This document shows positions 35,819-44,338 of a stretch of 64,000 nt of DNA, in pieces. The notes under the pieces were generated by a model. The model ran no database searches, was not told the DNA's origin, and saw nothing but the letters and a program-made list of their open reading frames with translations. Positions within the stretch are counted from its first letter, which is position 1. Each line of letters opens with the position of its first letter. The translations under genes and the position numbers were made by a program. Source of the DNA: Hymenobacter mellowenesis (lineage in GTDB: Bacteria > Bacteroidota > Bacteroidia > Cytophagales > Hymenobacteraceae); assembly GCF_030581005.1 (NCBI RefSeq), contig NZ_JAUQSX010000003.1:124001-188000 (forward strand). The letters are read 5' to 3'.

Positions 35819-37321
35819 ATGGAGTCCTTTACCTTTGGGGCGTTGAAAAATATAGCTGAAACCGCTGCAGGGAACCACGCAGCGCCGGCCCAACTCTGGG
35901 CCCGATTACAAGCCCTGGACCTCGACGGAGGGGCCTCATTCTCCTTCTCCAAACGCCTGGCTCGCGACAATGGCTGGCCGGAGGCCTTTGCCCATCGGGT
36001 AGTGGGGGAGTACCGGAAATTCCTGTTTCTGGCCGCCACCTGCGGGCACCCGGTCACGCCTTCCGACGAGGTGGACCAGGCTTGGCACCTGCATCTGGTG
36101 TACACCCGCTCGTATTGGGACGAGCTGTGCGGGCAAGTGCTGGGTTTCCCATTGCACCACGGGCCCACCAAGGGCGGCGCGGCCGAGGGCCGGAAGTTTG
36201 AGGACTGGTACGCCCGCACCCTGCAATCCTACGCGGCCGCCTTCGGCACGCTGCCGCCGGCCGACATCTGGCCCGTGGCGGCGGTGCGCTTTGGCGATGC
36301 CCCGCACTTTCGGCGCGTCAACCTGCGGCGGTACTGGCTGCTGCCCCGGCCGCGCCGGCCGTTTCGGCGGCCCGATGGACGTGCGGGGCTGGGGCTGCTG
36401 GCGGCGCTGGGCCTACTGGGCTGCACCATCCGCACCCCGCTGAACCCTTTCGACTGGTACGGCCGCGAATTTCTGACGCTTTTCTGGGGCCTGTGCCTGC
36501 TGCTGGTGCCCGTGGTACTGTGGCTGCGCCGCCGAGGGCGCGGGCCCGAAACCGACTACACCGGCGCCCCGCTCAGCACCTATGAAATGGTGCGCCTGGC
36601 CAGCCGCGGCCGGCTGGTGGCCGAAAGCGCCATTGCCGCCCTCATCAAAACCGGTAAAGCCGAGCTGCTGCCCGAACGCAAAATCCGGCGTACCGACGCA
36701 GCCCCGCCCCCCGAGCCCTACGAGCGCGCCGTGTGGGGCCTGATTGCGGCCGAGGGCCAGTCGGATTTAGATGCGCTAATGAAAAAGGCCGCTAGCCCCC
36801 ACCTGGCGGCCCTGCAGGAAATCGATGCGTCGTTGGAAGCCAAAAGCCTGCTGCTGCCCGCCGCCGAGCGCCAGCGCCTGAACCGAATTCCGCTACTGGC
36901 GGCGCTGGGCCTAGGCCTCTTTGGGGTGGCCAAAATCCTGGTGGGCCTGAGCCGCGACCGGCCCGTGGGCCTGCTGGGTTTGTCGCTGCTCCTGCTGGCC
37001 CTGCTGGTGATATGCGACCGGGCTGCCCACGCCGTGTGGGCCACCAACTGTGGCCTGCGCCTGCTGCGTAGCCTCATTCCCCAAGTACGTGCCGCCCAGG
37101 TAGCAAACCACCGCAGCGGCGGCCAGACCCCGGGCTATTTGGTGGCTGTTTCGGTGGCCTTTTTCGGAGTAGAAGAGCTTAGCCGGCTGGGCATGGGCAC
37201 CGTGGCCGCCAGCCTGCTGCCCCCCAACCAGAGCAGCGGTGGCGACGGCGGCTCCGGTGGCGACGGCGGTTCTGGCTGTGGCGGAGGCGGCTGCGGCGGC
37301 TGTGGGGGCTGCGGCAGCTGA
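35819..37321 (+). CDS. TIGR04222 membrane protein with Gly/Cys-rich tail
   Basis: A 500-residue membrane protein. The N-terminal domain has DEVDQAWHLHLVYTRSYW at residues 83-100, the signature seen in glycine-rich domain proteins (GRDP-like). Four or so hydrophobic helices follow (about 185-205, 220-240, 350-370, 380-395). The final ~28 residues are only Gly, Ser, Asp and Cys (SGGDGGSGGDGGSG, then CGGGGCGGCGGCGS). TIGR04222 proteins are known for such low-complexity ends, whose role is undetermined; metal binding or covalent modification is possible. It is located just upstream of the PL22 operon but may be separate. Confidence 0.8.
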   Translation: MESFTFGALKNIAETAAGNHAAPAQLWARLQALDLDGGASFSFSKRLARDNGWPEAFAHRVVGEYRKFLFLAATCGHPVTPSDEVDQAWHLHLVYTRSYWDELCGQVLGFPLHHGPTKGGAAEGRKFEDWYARTLQSYAAAFGTLPPADIWPVAAVRFGDAPHFRRVNLRRYWLLPRPRRPFRRPDGRAGLGLLAALGLLGCTIRTPLNPFDWYGREFLTLFWGLCLLLVPVVLWLRRRGRGPETDYTGAPLSTYEMVRLASRGRLVAESAIAALIKTGKAELLPERKIRRTDAAPPPEPYERAVWGLIAAEGQSDLDALMKKAASPHLAALQEIDASLEAKSLLLPAAERQRLNRIPLLAALGLGLFGVAKILVGLSRDRPVGLLGLSLLLLALLVICDRAAHAVWATNCGLRLLRSLIPQVRAAQVANHRSGGQTPGYLVAVSVAFFGVEELSRLGMGTVAASLLPPNQSSGGDGGSGGDGGSGCGGGGCGGCGGCGS

Positions 37322-37338
37322 GCACCGAAAGGCCATCA

Positions 37339-37382
37339 CCGAAGAGTACAGGAAGGTTTGGGCTGATGCCAACGAGTTCTTG
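37339..37382 (+). promoter_or_regulatory. Weak rha-type promoter before the deacetylase-PL22 operon
   Basis: CCGAAGAG (6 of 8 matches to CAGGAGAG) at 37339-37346 is followed after ten bases by TTTG at 37357-37360, then CTTG at 37379-37382. The ten-base spacer (TACAGGAAGG) matches the rhaT spacer at 8 of 10 positions. If real, transcription starts near 37389. Confidence 0.45.
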
Positions 37383-37413
37383 CGGGCGCTTTCATCAAAT
37401 CCCACCCCGCTTC

Positions 37414-38220
37414 GTGGCATTTTCGGCCAATTTTAGTCTGTTTTTGTGGCTGTCCCTGTTAGGGCCGGGCGCGGCCGGGCGCGCGGTGGGGCAGGTCATC
37501 AGGCGAGCCATTCCGGACAAGCTCGTCGTGCTCACCTTCGACGACGCGGCCGTGAGCCACGCCACCTACGTGGCCCCGCTGCTGAAGAAATATGGTTTCG
37601 GTGGTACCTTTTTCGTGTGTGAATTCCGCGAGCCGCCCTTCGCCGACAAAACCAAATACATGACCTGGGCCCAGATTCAGGGCCTGCAACGGCAGGGGTT
37701 TGAAGTAGCCAGCCACACGCTCACCCACCAGCACGTCAACAAGCTGAGCCGGCCGCAGCTGGGCGCCGAGCTGGATTCCATTGAGGCGCGCTGCCGAGCC
37801 TGGGGCATCCCCCGGCCCACCACCTTCGCCTACCCCGGCTACGACACCGCGCCCATGGCCACCGCGCTGCTGCCCGAGCGGGGCTACCTCTTCGCCCGCG
37901 CCGGCGGCGGCCGGGCCTACGACCCCGCCACCGACCACCCGATGCTGCTGCCCAGCTTCAGCATCGCGGGCACCGATACGGCTAAGGTGCTCAGCGCCAT
38001 CCGGCAGGCCCACGGCGGGCACGTGGTGATTCTGACGGTGCACGGCGTGCCCGATGTGGCCCACGACTGGGTGACGACCCCGCCCGAGCTGTTTGAGCAG
38101 TACCTCGGCTACCTGCGCACCCACCGTTACCGAGTCATCGCCCTGCGCGACCTGGCCCGCTACGTGAACGTGCCCGAGGCCCTGCGCACCCTGCCGCCGC
38201 ACTACGAAAACCTGAAATAA
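37414..38220 (+). CDS. Polysaccharide deacetylase family protein, exported
   Basis: A 268-residue NodB-like deacetylase when read from GTG 37414 (MAFSANFSLFLWLSLLGPGA, a good signal peptide). An ATG at 37366 is in frame but would lie upstream of the expected transcription start if the candidate promoter at 37339 is used. Motif 1 is LTFDDAAVSH (canonical TFDDG with Ala), motif 2 HTLTHQH supplies the two zinc histidines, and FAYPGYDTAP is motif 3. It starts a gene run with PL22, GH105, GH106 and rhaM. It could remove acetyl groups from rhamnogalacturonan, which is often acetylated; chitin or peptidoglycan are alternatives. Confidence 0.8.
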   Translation: MAFSANFSLFLWLSLLGPGAAGRAVGQVIRRAIPDKLVVLTFDDAAVSHATYVAPLLKKYGFGGTFFVCEFREPPFADKTKYMTWAQIQGLQRQGFEVASHTLTHQHVNKLSRPQLGAELDSIEARCRAWGIPRPTTFAYPGYDTAPMATALLPERGYLFARAGGGRAYDPATDHPMLLPSFSIAGTDTAKVLSAIRQAHGGHVVILTVHGVPDVAHDWVTTPPELFEQYLGYLRTHRYRVIALRDLARYVNVPEALRTLPPHYENLK

Positions 38221-38249
38221 CCTCGTCCTCATCCTCCCAAATCCCACCC

Positions 38250-39473
38250 ATGAAAACCAACCGCTACCTGCCGCTTGTAGGCGGCCTGCTGCTGAGCTTA
38301 GCCAGTCAGGCCCAGACCAAAATGGCCACCGGCGCCCAGAAGCCCATGCCCGCCGCCGAGTGGATTGACGCCGATACTGGCCATAAAGTGGTGCGCCTCA
38401 GCCAGCCGGATGGCGACAACGCCAGTTTTTACTTCCACAACAACCCGTTTGTGAAGGGCAAAGGCGGCGAGGATTTGATGGTGATTTATCACACCGATAA
38501 CCGGGGCAAGCAGCTGCGCCTGCTGAACCTGAAAACCCGCCAGACCGAGCCATTGACGCGCTACTTCCGGCAGGTGAAGGGCGAGATTGTGGGCCGCAAG
38601 CGCCGCGAGGTGTTCTACCAGGTGCAGGACACCGTGTATGCCACCAGTGTGGACAGCAAGAAAACCCGGCGCGTATTCGTGTTTCCGGCCGATTTCAAGG
38701 CCGACATCACCTCGCTGAATGCCGACGAAACCCAGCTGGGCGGCGCGCTGGGCTCCGATGCGGAAAAGGAAATCTACCGCCAGTACCCGGCCAAGAGCGA
38801 CTTTTTCAACCGCATTTACGACGCCAAGCTGCCGCGCACCTTGTTCACGGTGAGCACCGACGGCAAGGGGAAAGTCGATAAGCTCTTCACGGACAATGCT
38901 TGGCTGAACCACGTGCAGTTTTCGCCCACCGACCCCGATTTGCTGATGTTTTGCCACGAAGGGCCCTGGCACAAGGTAGACCGCATCTGGCACATCAACA
39001 CCAAGACCAAAGCCGTGAAGCTGGTGCACAAGCGCACGGTGGACGGCGAAATCGCGGGCCACGAGTTCTTCAGCCCCGACGGCAAAACCATCTGGTTCGA
39101 CATGCAGAAGCCGCGCAGCGTGACCTTTTACCTGGGCGGCACCGACGTGAAAACCGGCCAGGAGCGCGCCTACCAAATGGAGCGCAACGACTGGTCCATC
39201 CACTTCAACATCTCGCCCGACCAGACGCTCTTTGCCGGCGACGGCGGCGACGCCGGCCAGGTAGCCAAAGCCCCCGATGGCATGTGGATTAACCTCTTCC
39301 GGCCCGAAGGCGACCATTTTCGCACCGAGCGGCTGGTGAACATGAAAGCCCACGGCTACAAGCTGGAACCCAACGTCCACTTCTCGCCCGACGGCAAATG
39401 GATTGTTTTTCGGGCCAACTTTGAGGGTACCGAGCAGGTGTACGCCGTGGAGGTGGAGAAGAAGGCTGCGTGA
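38250..39473 (+). CDS. PL22 oligogalacturonate lyase-like protein, exported
   Basis: A 407-residue seven-bladed beta-propeller lyase of the PL22 oligogalacturonate lyase family. The family opening WIDADTGHKVVRLS is at residues ~38-51, and the diagnostic HEGPWHKVDRIW lies near 231-242 with the manganese-binding histidines. A signal peptide (MKTNRYLPLVGGLLLSLASQ) is present, while classical Ogl is cytosolic, so here it likely acts in the periplasm. It starts 29 bases after the deacetylase stop. It probably splits short uronides from pectin; an action on rhamnogalacturonan disaccharides is possible. Confidence 0.9.
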   Translation: MKTNRYLPLVGGLLLSLASQAQTKMATGAQKPMPAAEWIDADTGHKVVRLSQPDGDNASFYFHNNPFVKGKGGEDLMVIYHTDNRGKQLRLLNLKTRQTEPLTRYFRQVKGEIVGRKRREVFYQVQDTVYATSVDSKKTRRVFVFPADFKADITSLNADETQLGGALGSDAEKEIYRQYPAKSDFFNRIYDAKLPRTLFTVSTDGKGKVDKLFTDNAWLNHVQFSPTDPDLLMFCHEGPWHKVDRIWHINTKTKAVKLVHKRTVDGEIAGHEFFSPDGKTIWFDMQKPRSVTFYLGGTDVKTGQERAYQMERNDWSIHFNISPDQTLFAGDGGDAGQVAKAPDGMWINLFRPEGDHFRTERLVNMKAHGYKLEPNVHFSPDGKWIVFRANFEGTEQVYAVEVEKKAA

Positions 39474-39496
39474 TGCATAAATCGCCCAACGTAAAA

Positions 39497-39598
39497 CCTC
39501 ACCCCCGGCCCCTCTCCGCAGGAGAGGGGAGCCACGGCGGCGCGGCTGTCTGCAATCGTTCGGCTCCCCTCTCCGCAGGAGAGGGACCGGGGGTGAGG
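39497..39598. repeat. Palindromic element, family B
   Basis: 37-bp arms at 39497-39533 and 39562-39598 pair with one mismatch. Each arm is itself a hairpin (CCCCTCTCC ... GGAGAGGGG). Lies between PL22 and GH105 inside the same gene run. Confidence 0.92.
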
Positions 39599-39619
39599 TG
39601 ACCCGCGTCAGGTTTAAAT

Positions 39620-40771
39620 ATGAAAATCAACAACCCAATGCCCCTAAAAACCACCCTCCCCGCCCTGCTCGCCACCGCGCTGCTGCTTGCCCAGCCCGCC
39701 GCGGCCCAGAAGCTGCCCAAAAAGAAGGCCGTGCTCAAAAGCATGACGCTCACCAACAATTACTTCATGGCGAAGTGGCCGGATACGGGCAAGGAAATTG
39801 TGACCAACAAAACCCGCCCCAGCCACATCTGGACGCGCGGCGTGTACTACGAAGGCCTGATGGCTCTCTACCAGACCAACAAGCAGAAGCGCTACTACGA
39901 CTACGCCGTGGACTGGGGCCAGAAGCACCAGTGGGGTATCCGCAACGGCGTCACGGACCGCAACGCCGACAACCAGTGCGCCGGCCAGACCTACCTGGAA
40001 CTCTACCAGATTGACCCCCGGCCCGAGCGTCTGCACGACATCAAAGCCGCCGTGGATAACATGGTGGCCAGCGAGAAAATGGACGACTGGAACTGGATTG
40101 ACGCCCTGCAAATGGCCATGCCGGTGTTTGCCAAGCTGGGCGTCATCACGAAGGATAATGCCTATTACGAGAAGATGTACGCCATCTACAACTACTCGAA
40201 AACCCGCGAGGGCGGCAACGGCCTCTACAACCCGCAGGACAAGCTGTGGTGGCGCGACAAGGATTTCGTGCCGCCCTACAAGGAGCCCAACGGCGAGGAC
40301 TGCTACTGGAGCCGCGGCAACGGCTGGGTGGTGGCCGCCATGGTGCGCGTGCTGGACGTGATGCCCAAAGACGCCCCCCACCGCGCCGAATACGAGCAAA
40401 TGTACCTGGCTATGATGCAGGCCCTGCCGCCCCTGCAGCGCCCCGACGGCTTCTGGAACGTGAGCCTGCACGACGCCAACCACTTCGGCGGCAAAGAAAT
40501 GAGCGGCACGGCCCTGTTCACCTACGGCATGGCCTGGGGCCTCAACCACGGCCTGCTCGACAAGAAGCAGTACGCGCCCATCATCGCCAAAGCCTGGCAG
40601 GCCATGGTGAAGGACTGCGTGACGCCCGACGGCTCCCTCGCCTACGTGCAGGGCACCGGCAAGGAGCCCAAGGACGGCCAGCCCGTGAGCTTCACCAGCC
40701 GCCCCGACTTTGAAGACTACGGCCTGGGCTGCTTCCTGCTGGCCGGGAGCGAGGTGTACAAGCTGAAATAG
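39620..40771 (+). CDS. GH105 unsaturated rhamnogalacturonyl hydrolase, exported
   Basis: A 383-residue GH105 (GH88-like) hydrolase that removes the 4,5-unsaturated galacturonyl residue left by rhamnogalacturonan lyase. A signal peptide is present (to about residue 29, AAAQ). The (alpha/alpha)6 barrel shows WTRGVYYEGLMALYQ near 71, the conserved catalytic-site region DNQCAGQTYLELYQ near 116, and YWSRGNGWVVAAMVRVLDVM near 230. Full family length. It directly follows PL22 and precedes GH106, so these enzymes act in sequence on PL11 products. Confidence 0.93.
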   Translation: MKINNPMPLKTTLPALLATALLLAQPAAAQKLPKKKAVLKSMTLTNNYFMAKWPDTGKEIVTNKTRPSHIWTRGVYYEGLMALYQTNKQKRYYDYAVDWGQKHQWGIRNGVTDRNADNQCAGQTYLELYQIDPRPERLHDIKAAVDNMVASEKMDDWNWIDALQMAMPVFAKLGVITKDNAYYEKMYAIYNYSKTREGGNGLYNPQDKLWWRDKDFVPPYKEPNGEDCYWSRGNGWVVAAMVRVLDVMPKDAPHRAEYEQMYLAMMQALPPLQRPDGFWNVSLHDANHFGGKEMSGTALFTYGMAWGLNHGLLDKKQYAPIIAKAWQAMVKDCVTPDGSLAYVQGTGKEPKDGQPVSFTSRPDFEDYGLGCFLLAGSEVYKLK

Positions 40772-40790
40772 GCTTTCAAAGCCCAACGCC

Positions 40791-40925
40791 GGGACCTCAC
40801 CCCCGGCCCCTCTCCCCAGGAGAGGGGAGCCTGACAACTTCTTAAGATTTCAGTAAACCAAAAATTGCACTCCCGCGCCGCCGTGGCTCCCCTCTCCTGG
40901 GGAGAGGGGCCGGGGGTGAGGTCCC
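40791..40925. repeat. Palindromic element, family B (perfect 41-bp arms)
   Basis: Arms 40791-40831 and 40885-40925 are perfect reverse complements around a 53-nt loop. Lies between GH105 and GH106. Confidence 0.95.
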
Positions 40926-40943
40926 GCCGCCAGAACAACCCGC

Positions 40944-43784
40944 ATGAAACGCTCCCTCGCCCTTCTTCTTTTCGCCTCGCTCACCGCCCAGGCGCAGGCC
41001 CCCAAATGGCCCGCCATCACCCAGCAAACCAAGCCCTGGACGCGCTGGTGGTGGGAGGGCAGCGCCGTGAACAAAGCCGACCTCACCCACCTGCTCACCG
41101 AGTACCAGAAAGCCGGCCTTGGCGGCATGGAAATCACCACGATTTACGGCGTGAAAGGGGCCGAAAGCCAGTTCATCGACTTCCTCTCGCCGAAGTGGAT
41201 GGACATGCTCTCGCACACCCTCACCGAAGCCAACCGGCTGGGGCTGGGCATCGACATGGCGCAGGCTTCGGGTTGGCCTTTCGGCGGCCCCTGGGTATCG
41301 ACGGTCGATGCCTCTAAGTACATCACCTACAAAACCTTTGAGGTGAAGGGCGGCGCCAGTCTGGCCGAGCCAGTCACGTTCATGCAGAAGCCCATTGCCA
41401 ACGCGGTGGGCCACAAAGTGGACCTCAAGCAGCTCTCCGACCCGGTTGCGACCAATAAAAACCTGCAGACCCTGGCCCTCGACCAGGTGCGCTTCGAGAA
41501 GCTCATCCCGCTGCAAACCCTGATTGCCTACTCTGACAAAGGCGCCACCGAAGACCTCACCGCCAACGTAGACGCCAAGGGCAAGCTGACCTGGACCGCC
41601 CCGGCGGGCTCGAACTGGACGCTGTACGCGCTGTTTCAGGGTGGGCACGGCAAGCAGGTGGAGCGCGCCGGCCCCGGCGGCGAGGGCGACGTCATTGACC
41701 ACCTCTCTAAAACCGCGACGGACCATTACCTGGCCTATTTCGATAAGGCCTTCAAGGGCCACGACGTGAAGCCGATTCGGGCGTTTTTCAACGACTCCTA
41801 CGAGGTGGACGACGCCCAGGGCGAGGCCAACTGGACGCCGCAGATGTTCTCGGAATTCAGCCGGCGGCGCGGGTACGACTTGCGTCAGCACTTGCCCGCG
41901 CTGTTTGGCAAAGCCACGGAGGACGAAAACCAGCGCGTGCTCACCGACTACCGCGAAACCATCTCGGAACTGCTGCTCGAAAACTACACCAAAACCTGGG
42001 GCGCCTGGGCCAAAACCCACGACGCCCTGATTCGCAACCAGGCCCACGGCTCGCCGGCTAACATTCTGGATTTGTACGCCGCCACCGACATCCCGGAGAC
42101 GGAAGGGGAGGACCTCACGCGCATCAAGTTCGCGTCGTCGGCCGCCCACGTCACGGGCAAGCCGCTGACCTCGGCCGAAACCGCGACCTGGGAGAATGAC
42201 CATTTTCTGAGCAAGCTGAGCGACATCAAAAAGGCCATCGACCGCATGCTGCTCGGCGGCGTCAACCACGTGTTTTACCACGGCACGGCCTACTCGCCAC
42301 AGGCCGCCAAGTGGCCCGGCTGGCTGTTCTACGCCGCCGTCGAATTCAACCCCCAGAACCCGTTCTGGACGGATTTTGGCAAGCTGAACCAGTACACGGC
42401 CCGCGCCCAATCCTTCCTGCAGGCCGGCCAGCCCAGCAACGACGTGCTGCTCTACCTGCCGCAGTCCGACGCCTACACCCGGCCCGGCAAAGTCCTGCTC
42501 CAGCATTTCGATGGCATCGAGCACGGCTTCAAGGGGATGTCGGTGGAGGGCACTAGCGAACTGCTGTTGGCCAAGGGTTACGGCTACGATTTCATTTCCG
42601 ACAAGCAGGTGCAGCAGGTGAAAAACGCCGGCGCGGCCCTGCTCACCAGCGGCGGCACCAGCTATCAGACGCTTCTCGTGCCCGACGCCCATCTCATGCC
42701 GCTGCTCACCCTGGAAAACCTGCTGCGCCTGGCCCAGAACGGCGCCACCATCGTGTTGCAAAACCAGGCGCCCGCCGACGTGCCCGGCCTCGGCAACCTC
42801 GAAAACCGCCGCGTCAACTTCCAGAAACTGCTGGCCCAGTTCAAATTCAAAGACGCAAAAGACGGTGTGCGCCAGGCCACTGTGGGCAGGGGTCGCGTGT
42901 TGCTGGGCACCGATGTGAACCAGCTGCTGGCCCAGGCCGGTGTGAAGCGCGAAACGCTGGTCGACAACGGCCTGCAGTTCATCCGGCGCGGCCACGCGGG
43001 CGGCCACACCTACTTCCTGGCCAACTGGGGCGAGAAGGCGGTGGCCGCCTGGATGCCGCTGGCCACCGCCGCCAAATCAGCCGCCCTCTACAACCCCATG
43101 ACCGAGCAGACGGGCATGGCCATGCTGCGCCCCGGCGCCCAAGGCTTGCCCGAAGTGTACGTGCAGCTGGCCCCCGGCGAAACCTGCCTCCTCGACACCA
43201 ACGAGTCACCCGCCACCGGCCCGGTTTATCCCTATCTCAGCCTCACGGCCACGCCGCAGGCCCTCTCGGTGCCCTGGGAACTGAGCTTCGTCTCGGGCGG
43301 CCCAGAGCTGCCGGCTAAGCAGCAACTCAAAGACCTCGCGTCGTGGACCACGCTGGGTGAGGCCGGCCGGAAATTCTCTGGCGCGGCCAGCTACACTACC
43401 ACCTTCGCCCAGCCGCAGGGCGCCGCCGATGGCTGGCTGCTCGACCTGGGCCGCGTGGCCCAGAGCGCCCGCGTGCAGCTCAACGGCCAGCCCGTGGCCA
43501 CGCTGCTGGGGCCGGTATACCAGGTGTATCTGCCCAAAAGCCAGCTCAAAGCCAGCAACACCCTCACCGTGACGGTGAGCAACCTGATGGCCAACCGCAT
43601 CGAGGACCTCGACCGCAACCACGTCGACTGGAAGATTTTCTACAACACCAACATGCCCGCCAAGCTCAAGGAAAACCGCGGCGCCGACGGCCTCTTCACC
43701 ACCGAAAAATGGACGCCGCTGGAATCCGGTTTGCTCGGGCCGGTCACCCTTACTCCGGCGTCGGTAGGCGCCCCCGTTCAATAG
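40944..43784 (+). CDS. GH106 alpha-L-rhamnosidase, exported
   Basis: A 946-residue GH106 alpha-L-rhamnosidase that releases terminal rhamnose from rhamnogalacturonan oligomers. A signal peptide (to about residue 18) is followed by the family opening TRWWWEGSAVNKADLTHLL and GLGGMEITTIYGVKG near 33-72. The barrel runs to about 560, and the C-terminal beta-sandwich (from about 790; LLDLGRVAQSARVQLNGQPV) is the usual GH2-like fold. It is followed by rhaM, fitting a rhamnose-releasing step. Confidence 0.93.
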   Translation: MKRSLALLLFASLTAQAQAPKWPAITQQTKPWTRWWWEGSAVNKADLTHLLTEYQKAGLGGMEITTIYGVKGAESQFIDFLSPKWMDMLSHTLTEANRLGLGIDMAQASGWPFGGPWVSTVDASKYITYKTFEVKGGASLAEPVTFMQKPIANAVGHKVDLKQLSDPVATNKNLQTLALDQVRFEKLIPLQTLIAYSDKGATEDLTANVDAKGKLTWTAPAGSNWTLYALFQGGHGKQVERAGPGGEGDVIDHLSKTATDHYLAYFDKAFKGHDVKPIRAFFNDSYEVDDAQGEANWTPQMFSEFSRRRGYDLRQHLPALFGKATEDENQRVLTDYRETISELLLENYTKTWGAWAKTHDALIRNQAHGSPANILDLYAATDIPETEGEDLTRIKFASSAAHVTGKPLTSAETATWENDHFLSKLSDIKKAIDRMLLGGVNHVFYHGTAYSPQAAKWPGWLFYAAVEFNPQNPFWTDFGKLNQYTARAQSFLQAGQPSNDVLLYLPQSDAYTRPGKVLLQHFDGIEHGFKGMSVEGTSELLLAKGYGYDFISDKQVQQVKNAGAALLTSGGTSYQTLLVPDAHLMPLLTLENLLRLAQNGATIVLQNQAPADVPGLGNLENRRVNFQKLLAQFKFKDAKDGVRQATVGRGRVLLGTDVNQLLAQAGVKRETLVDNGLQFIRRGHAGGHTYFLANWGEKAVAAWMPLATAAKSAALYNPMTEQTGMAMLRPGAQGLPEVYVQLAPGETCLLDTNESPATGPVYPYLSLTATPQALSVPWELSFVSGGPELPAKQQLKDLASWTTLGEAGRKFSGAASYTTTFAQPQGAADGWLLDLGRVAQSARVQLNGQPVATLLGPVYQVYLPKSQLKASNTLTVTVSNLMANRIEDLDRNHVDWKIFYNTNMPAKLKENRGADGLFTTEKWTPLESGLLGPVTLTPASVGAPVQ

Positions 43785-43788
43785 AACA

Positions 43789-43861
43789 TGGTTTTTGGTT
43801 TTGGTGATTGGTACCAGCCAATACCGAAAACCAACTACCAAGAACCAATCACTAAAAACCA
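43789..43861. repeat. Imperfect palindrome before rhaM
   Basis: TGGTTTTTGG ... GGTGATTGGT at the left pairs with ACCAATCAC-TAAAAACCA at the right; an internal ATTGGTACCAGCCAAT forms a second small hairpin. It fills the whole GH106-rhaM gap. Confidence 0.7.
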
Positions 43862-43865
43862 ACTT

Positions 43866-44180
43866 ATGGAAGAAATAGCCTTCACCATGAAGCTCAAGCC
43901 CGGCGTGGCCGCCGAGTACGAGCGCCGCCACGACGAAATCTGGCCCGAGCTCTCGGCCCTGCTGCATGAGGCCGGCATCCGGGATTATTCGATTTACCTG
44001 GACGCGGCCAGCGGCACCCTGTTTGCGGTGCAAAAACGCCTGCCCGGCCACACCACCGAGGGCCTGCCGGGTACCGAAATCATGCAGCGCTGGTGGGCCT
44101 ACATGGGCGATTTGATGGAAACCAACCCCGACAATTCGCCGGTGGTGCAGCCCTTGGCGCGGGTGTTCCACATGGACTGA
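43866..44180 (+). CDS. rhaM: L-rhamnose mutarotase
   Basis: A 104-residue RhaM, which interconverts alpha and beta L-rhamnose to feed the isomerase. Same length as E. coli RhaM. Family residues AEYERRHDEIWPEL (His active site), IRDYSIYL, and the C-terminal MQRWWAYMGDLMETN are all present. The ATG at 43866 fits the family; upstream in-frame extension is not needed. Last gene of the PL22 run. Confidence 0.95.
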   Translation: MEEIAFTMKLKPGVAAEYERRHDEIWPELSALLHEAGIRDYSIYLDAASGTLFAVQKRLPGHTTEGLPGTEIMQRWWAYMGDLMETNPDNSPVVQPLARVFHMD

Positions 44181-44182
44181 TA

Positions 44183-44271
44183 GTAGCGCGGAGTTTGCCG
44201 TCCGTGTCCCGGACCAGTACTCGAACGATAACCGAAATGCGCGGGGACGCGGACGGCAAACTCCGCGCTAC
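44183..44271. repeat. Palindromic element, family C variant
   Basis: 28-bp arms at 44183-44210 and 44244-44271 pair with one mismatch (core GTAGCGCGGAGTTTGCCGTC). Starts three bases after the rhaM stop. Confidence 0.92.
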
Positions 44272-44287
44272 ATTTTTCTTTGAATAG

Positions 44288-44332
44288 CAGGAGGGTGCGG
44301 GAAGGTTTTGGCTAGATGAATGGGCAGATTTG
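44288..44332 (+). promoter_or_regulatory. Rha-type promoter copy with no gene behind it
   Basis: CAGGAGGG at 44288-44295 (one change from CAGGAGAG), TTTT/TTTG at 44306-44310 and TTTG at 44329-44332 keep the spacing of the rhaT, rhaI and susC promoters exactly. No annotated gene follows on this strand. Confidence 0.6.
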
Positions 44333-44338
44333 TACTGT

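Noticed and set aside
39510..39535. CAGGAGAG occurrences inside family B palindromes as extra rha-type operators
   Set aside because: They are part of the conserved hairpin tip and lack the TTTG boxes at the required spacing.
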